From the NCBI RefSeq assembly GCF_016745835.1, contig NZ_JAERVL010000028.1:1-64000 (forward strand): a DNA stretch of 64,000 bases, in the 5' to 3' direction. Below the pieces are notes generated by a model, which worked only from the letters and a program-made list of their open reading frames with translations, had not been told where the DNA came from and did not search any database. The DNA is from Caldalkalibacillus salinus (GTDB lineage: Bacteria > Bacillota > Bacilli > Caldalkalibacillales > JCM-10596). Shown here in pieces: positions 61,940 through 64,000 of the stretch. The translations under genes were made by a program, and so were the position numbers. Every line of letters begins with the position of its first letter. The stretch's first letter is position 1.

Positions 61940-62692
61940 TTAACTTCCACCTCCACCGCCACCATCGCTGCCACCACTACCACCACTACCACCACTACCA
62001 CCACTACCACCACTTCCGCCACCACCGCCACCTTGCTCTCCTTTAGGCGGCTGTTCAGCTACTTTGCTGAGGAGCTCGAGTAGCTCAAGGCGGAAGTACG
62101 GGCTTTCAATGGCTTCTTTCATGACGGACATGGTTTGTTGGCGGAAGGCTTTGGATTCGGCAACTTTCAGAAACTGTTGTTCCATTTCTGGGTCTTGGAA
62201 AATCTCCATCATACTTTGGCGGTACTCAGGATCTTTCATGAGATCTTTAATCAATTTCTTGTTTTCATCTTCGATATGTTTGGCATACTGTTTAGCAAAT
62301 TCCGGGTCTTTCATGATCTCCTGCCACTGCTTCTTGCTTTCAGGCGTCAGTAACGTCTCTTCAATGGTCTTTTTCACTTCAGGGGAGCTTAGGATCATTT
62401 GATCCTTACTTTGTGATTGCTCCTTCATAGACTCTTGTATCGCTTTTTTTCCCTCTTCTGTATTCATAATGTCCAATACCATGGACTTAAGTTCCTTATA
62501 CTCAGGCTGACCTTTTGATTGTGCATTTTGGTTAGGCGCACAACTGACTAATAACTGTGTGGCGATAACGATAATAACTAACAAAGATATCGAGCGAATG
62601 AGCTTGGATTGGCTTTTAGTAAATGGGTCCCATTGGCTCATCCATTTCTGGCTCCCTAACGTGCGGCTTTTAAAATTCCGTAGTCTGCCCAT
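61940..62692 (-). CDS. gerD: Spore germination lipoprotein GerD
   Basis: A 250-residue protein of the spore inner membrane that clusters germinant receptors. A membrane helix (about 32-50) ends in the lipobox-like LLVSC. The body is long charged helices with repeated patterns KDPEFAKQY, KDPEYRQSM and QDPEMEQQF. The tail (last 30 residues) is almost only Gly and Ser. The start at 62690-62692 is behind AAAGGAG; it leaves a longer N-terminus before the lipobox than usual, and an internal ATG at 62641 would shorten it. It is preceded by a sigma-G-type promoter. Confidence 0.9.
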   Translation of the reverse strand: MGRLRNFKSRTLGSQKWMSQWDPFTKSQSKLIRSISLLVIIVIATQLLVSCAPNQNAQSKGQPEYKELKSMVLDIMNTEEGKKAIQESMKEQSQSKDQMILSSPEVKKTIEETLLTPESKKQWQEIMKDPEFAKQYAKHIEDENKKLIKDLMKDPEYRQSMMEIFQDPEMEQQFLKVAESKAFRQQTMSVMKEAIESPYFRLELLELLSKVAEQPPKGEQGGGGGGSGGSGGSGGSGGSGGSDGGGGGGS

Positions 62693-62724
62693 GCTTGTCG
62701 TCTCCTTTCCAAATATCTATACCT

Positions 62725-62754
62725 TAATATGCTTCTATAGCGTCAATTTATTCT
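62725..62754 (-). promoter_or_regulatory. Sigma-G-type promoter of gerD
   Basis: On the minus strand: AGAATA (62749-62754), 17 bases, CATATTA (62725-62731), close to the forespore sigma-G consensus. It is about 33 bases before the gerD start and fits the forespore expression known for gerD. Confidence 0.7.
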
Positions 62755-62757
62755 TTT

Positions 62758-62766
62758 TGGTACAAT
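62758..62766 (+). promoter_or_regulatory. Possible extended -10 promoter of kbaA
   Basis: TGGTACAAT, TACAAT at 62761-62766 with TGG upstream. It lies next to the -35 element of the divergent gerD promoter. No good -35. Confidence 0.45.
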
Positions 62767-62786
62767 CGTAGAGGACAGACTAGAAA

Positions 62787-63407
62787 GTGGTGAGAACACT
62801 GAATATTAGACGTTGGTTATTTTTATTCATATCGACATTATTGGTCGGCGGCATTACCATTATTATCACTAACATGATCGTTGGTTGGGGAGACCTAACA
62901 GGGGGCTTAGATGACCCTGATGAGTTGGTCGCAGCCGGTATTTGGATTTTTATCGTTGGATTGATGTTTAGTGTCATCAGTCAGATGGGCTTTTTTGCTT
63001 ATTTGACCATTCATCGTTTTGGTTTAGGTATTTTTAAGACTCATAAACTCTGGAACGGCGTACAAATTATGATCATCGCCTTTACATTTTTTGACCTTGT
63101 GTATTTACGCTACCTTGCCTTTGCCCAAGCGGGTCAATCATGGGCAGACTTTATGCTGTTACCAACGGTGCTTTTGATTGTGGCCCTAATAGGCGGGTAT
63201 TTGAAGGCCAAGTTCACAAACCAACATGCCTTTATCCCAGCGGTTTTCTTTTTATACGTTGTCACGACCATTGAAATAGTCCCTGCCGTCACACAGAACG
63301 ATGTGGTTTGGGTGACACTCATGCTAAGCACCATACTGGTATGTAATTTATGGCAGCTTTTAATATTACAAAAACTAACAGCCCCCGCAAGCAAAAAAAG
63401 CGCTTAG
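62787..63407 (+). CDS. kbaA: KinB-signalling pathway activator KbaA
   Basis: A 206-residue membrane protein with six likely membrane helices. The B. subtilis homologue activates the sporulation kinase KinB upstream of Spo0A. Conserved stretches include the first span RWLFLFISTLLVGGITIIIT and SQMGFFAYLTIHRFGLGIF. Two adjacent GTG codons (62787, 62790) are possible starts behind GTAGAGGAC. It lies between divergent gerD and convergent pdaB, as in relatives. Confidence 0.87.
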   Translation: MVRTLNIRRWLFLFISTLLVGGITIIITNMIVGWGDLTGGLDDPDELVAAGIWIFIVGLMFSVISQMGFFAYLTIHRFGLGIFKTHKLWNGVQIMIIAFTFFDLVYLRYLAFAQAGQSWADFMLLPTVLLIVALIGGYLKAKFTNQHAFIPAVFFLYVVTTIEIVPAVTQNDVVWVTLMLSTILVCNLWQLLILQKLTAPASKKSA

Positions 63408-63427
63408 GCCTTAACCTAAGTGCTTTC
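63397..63427. terminator. Bidirectional terminator between kbaA and pdaB
   Basis: AAAGCGCTTAGG (63397-63408), loop CCTTAA, CCTAAGTGCTTT (63415-63426). On the minus strand a run of seven T follows, so it mainly serves pdaB. Its left arm contains the kbaA stop codon. Confidence 0.85.
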
Positions 63428-63442
63428 TCAATATCAAGTCAG

Positions 63443-64000
63443 TTAATCTAGTTCATCTACTGTACTCTCAACGCCGCTGATAAGCTCCGAAACGGTGACA
63501 AAGGCATAACCTTGTTCTCTTAGCTCATCGATAATACGGGGGAGTGCCTCATGGGTTTGTTTACTGGAGTCACTGGCGTGAAAGAGAATAATATCCCCTG
63601 GGTGAGCATTAGAGACGACATTGTCTACGATTTTGTCGACACCGGGATTGAGCCAGTCTTTGGAGTCTGTATCCCATTGAATCACTTGATAGCCCAGTTC
63701 ATCGGCAATTCGTAACACCCGTTTATCGAAGTCACCATTCGGCGTACGAATTAAGGTTGGCGTGTCACTGATAAGCGATTGTAGTGTCCGATGAGACTTT
63801 AAGATTTGTTCCCTGATCTCATCGTCCTTAAGTCGACTGTAGTTCACATGTTTATGGCCATGAGAGCCAATTTCGAAACCTAGTTCATTAATACGCTCCA
63901 CAATCTCCGGATGGTGTTCTGCCCATGGAGAAGAGAGGAAGAATGTCGCTTGTTTAACGCCTTTTTGCTCTAGGGCATCTAGTATGGGGCCCGGCCGCTC
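63443..64000 (-). CDS. pdaB: Polysaccharide deacetylase PdaB (5' end cut by window)
   Basis: The frame is open to the right edge, so only the C-terminal 185 residues are visible. They include ATFFLSSPWAEHHPEIVERI, the metal-binding GSHGHKHVNYS and the C-terminal motif IILFHASDSSKQTHEALP, all typical of the NodB-homology carbohydrate esterases and specifically of the sporulation protein PdaB/YbaN. It would deacetylate peptidoglycan or maintain spore cortex late in sporulation. The N-terminus with the first metal-binding motif lies beyond 64000. It is convergent with kbaA. Confidence 0.9.
   Translation of the reverse strand, partial: ERPGPILDALEQKGVKQATFFLSSPWAEHHPEIVERINELGFEIGSHGHKHVNYSRLKDDEIREQILKSHRTLQSLISDTPTLIRTPNGDFDKRVLRIADELGYQVIQWDTDSKDWLNPGVDKIVDNVVSNAHPGDIILFHASDSSKQTHEALPRIIDELREQGYAFVTVSELISGVESTVDELD

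Overview
The window is a chromosomal segment from a low-to-moderate G+C, endospore-forming Firmicute of the Bacillales. The gene order follows the Bacillus subtilis stretch from ctsR to pdaB almost gene for gene. The endospore lineage is shown by cwlD, gerD, kbaA, pdaB and sigH, and by a sigma-G-type promoter in front of gerD. Ribosomal proteins L33, L36 and S14 are all in the zinc-binding (cysteine-containing) form. I cannot fix the genus from sequence alone. I see no rRNA or tRNA genes, CRISPR arrays, phage or insertion sequences.

Layout. 117-2145: an MFS transporter and a divergent MgtC/SapB-family membrane protein. 2268-6974: the ctsR-mcsA-mcsB-clpC protein quality-control operon behind a sigma-A promoter and a CtsR operator. 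7224-12303: radA-disA (DNA repair and c-di-AMP), then pssA, carD and yacL. The pssA-carD pair is not at this place in B. subtilis. 12474-13672: ispD-ispF (MEP isoprenoid pathway). 13748-19404: gltX, then a Cys-type T-box leader controlling cysE-cysS, followed by mrnC, rlmB and rae1. 19479-21424: sigH, rpmG, secE, nusG. 21675-24734: rplK-rplA, rplJ-rplL and a small methyltransferase. 24981-32181: rpoB-rpoC. 32355-37228: the L7Ae-like gene, rpsL-rpsG-fusA-tuf. 37619-52597: the combined S10/spc/alpha ribosomal operons with secY, adk, map, infA, rpoA. 52705-57124: ecfA1-ecfA2-ecfT-truA and rplM-rpsI. 57437-59561: a short variable patch with an NAD-dependent epimerase-like gene and a pirin. 59744-64000: cwlD, salA, gerD (minus strand), kbaA and a 5'-truncated pdaB (minus strand).

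Functionally it is the cell's main growth-rate block: transcription core (rpoA, rpoB, rpoC, nusG, sigH), most ribosomal proteins, elongation factors, protein export (secE, secY) and N-terminal maturation (map). The most informative content beyond the genes is regulatory RNA and promoter architecture: a T-box, L10 and L13 leaders, two matching L1-like sites before rplK and rplA, a hairpin with a T tract just before ispD, structured leaders before rpoB, tuf and rpsJ, a recurrent TTGAC(A/T)-17 bp-TGATA promoter form, and perfect palindromes centred on the -35 box of some of these promoters. I found no clearly new multi-gene system; the unusual signals are in cis-regulation.
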